Of a stretch of DNA of 42,120 bases, positions 41,822 to 42,120 are shown one piece after another (position 1 is the stretch's first letter; the number at the start of each line of letters is the position of its first letter). Source of the stretch: Photobacterium kishitanii (GTDB lineage Bacteria > Pseudomonadota > Gammaproteobacteria > Enterobacterales > Vibrionaceae); NCBI RefSeq assembly GCF_003026355.1, contig NZ_PYON01000029.1, positions 1-42,120 of the forward strand, given 5' to 3'. Both the position numbers and the translations under genes were made by a program. Below the pieces are notes generated by a model, which had not been told where the DNA came from, did no database searches, and saw only the letters and a program-made list of their open reading frames with translations.

Positions 41822-42120
41822 GTGTCGGAAGGAACTGACACAACGGAACAGGAAAGTGCCACGGATACAGGCAGTCTCAGGATGAGATACTGGTAAACTA
41901 GGATGGTTTATCGGACATGGAATGTGAAGGGAATAGCGTAGGATGCGCTAAAAAGTAAACAGGATGTTTACTGGTCAGGATGACATTAGGATAACTTCAG
42001 GATGAAGTAGGGAACACCTCTAGGATTGAGGCATAAAGGATCACTTCAGGATGAAGTAAAGGACACCTCCAGGAAGGAGATGAGAGTCAGAACAGGATGT
42101 GATGACGGGTTAGGATGGCC
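41822..42120 (+). ncRNA. csrB: CsrB small RNA (5' part; runs off the window)
   Basis: A Csr-sequestering RNA. The sequence opens with a GTGTC/GACAC hairpin carrying AGGA in its loop, followed by a series of short hairpins whose loops hold AGGA or GGA: CTCAGGATGAG, GCGTAGGATGCGC, AAACAGGATGTTT, CTTCAGGATGAAG (twice), CCTCTAGGATTGAGG. I count about 17 AGGA motifs in this 299-nt stretch. Each such loop binds a CsrA dimer, so the RNA removes CsrA from mRNAs. It lies beside syd and queF as in E. coli. No terminator is seen; the 3' end is outside the window. A 38-nt unit is repeated inside it. Confidence 0.93.
41994..42080 (+). repeat. Imperfect 49-nt-spaced duplication inside csrB
   Basis: The 38 bases starting at 41994 (ACTTCAGGATGAAGTA, then ACACCTC) are repeated at 42043-42080 with about seven differences. 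Each unit contains the CTTCAGGATGAAG hairpin and an AGGA in a GAGG-type stem. This suggests growth of csrB by unit duplication. Confidence 0.65.

Noticed and set aside
41822..42120. Regularly repeated AGGATG elements that could look like a CRISPR array or tandem repeat
   Set aside because: The repeats are short hairpin loops with GGA cores and unequal spacing, there are no unique spacers of constant length, and the syd/queF context identifies CsrB.

Overview
The window reads as a chromosomal segment of a gamma-proteobacterium of the Vibrionaceae, most likely Photobacterium. This rests on low-to-moderate GC, Vibrio-type proteins (long DapD, DUF2850, DUF2789, the syd/DUF2310 pair) and an E. coli-like gene order. 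Genus and species are inference: no database search was possible.

Layout. (1) 1-163: the last bases of a 5S rRNA and a tRNA-Asp with its terminator, i.e. the distal end of an rrn operon. A decayed second copy of the tRNA 3' end lies about 360 bp downstream. (2) 613-5927: a glycine-zipper lipoprotein, a TRIC/YadS-type channel, and a three-gene operon gadC-like / glsA / gadB that would form a glutamine- and glutamate-dependent acid-resistance and GABA system. (3) 6262-11132: a small membrane protein, dapD, a LexA-box divergon (yebG and a Tag-like glycosylase), and a LysR regulator divergent from a TDT-family transporter. (4) 11332-20771: recC, recB, recD, with a hairpin-rich 280-nt gap between recC and recB. 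(5) 20856-26: a DUF5993/DsbB-like pair, argA, a DUF2850 protein, mltA, tcdA. (6) 25927-31044: csdE and csdA, the GcvB small RNA (found from its structure and sequence), gcvA, an alpha/beta hydrolase, a DUF423 protein and rlmM. (7) 31109-38585: an AT-rich orphan glycosyltransferase-like gene, xni, ppnN and two proteins with degenerate GGDEF domains. (8) 38707-42120: queF, syd, a DUF2310 Zn-ribbon protein, two small conserved genes, and the 5' part of the CsrB small RNA with an upstream palindrome matching the UvrY/VarA/GacA box.

Much of the right three quarters follows the E. coli block recC-recB-recD-argA-mltA-tcdA-csdE-csdA-gcvB-gcvA-ygdD-rlmM-xni-ppnN-queF-syd-csrB. The genes that differ are therefore the informative ones: ptrA and amiC are absent, and the DUF5993/DsbB pair, DUF2850, the hydrolase, the glycosyltransferase-like gene, the GGDEF-like pair and the DUF2310/KfrA-like/DUF2789 genes are present instead.

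Functional groups: acid stress (gad operon), recombination and repair (RecBCD, YebG, Tag-like glycosylase, Xni), sulfur transfer and tRNA modification (CsdA, CsdE, TcdA, QueF), envelope redox and cell wall (DsbB-like, MltA, DapD), and global post-transcriptional regulation (GcvB and CsrB). No CRISPR array, insertion sequence, prophage or clearly new defence island was seen. The best candidates for undescribed biology are the twin degenerate GGDEF proteins beside csrB, the DsbB-like protein with its second cysteine pair moved to the C-terminus, and the repeated TTATGCA sites in front of the acid-resistance operon.
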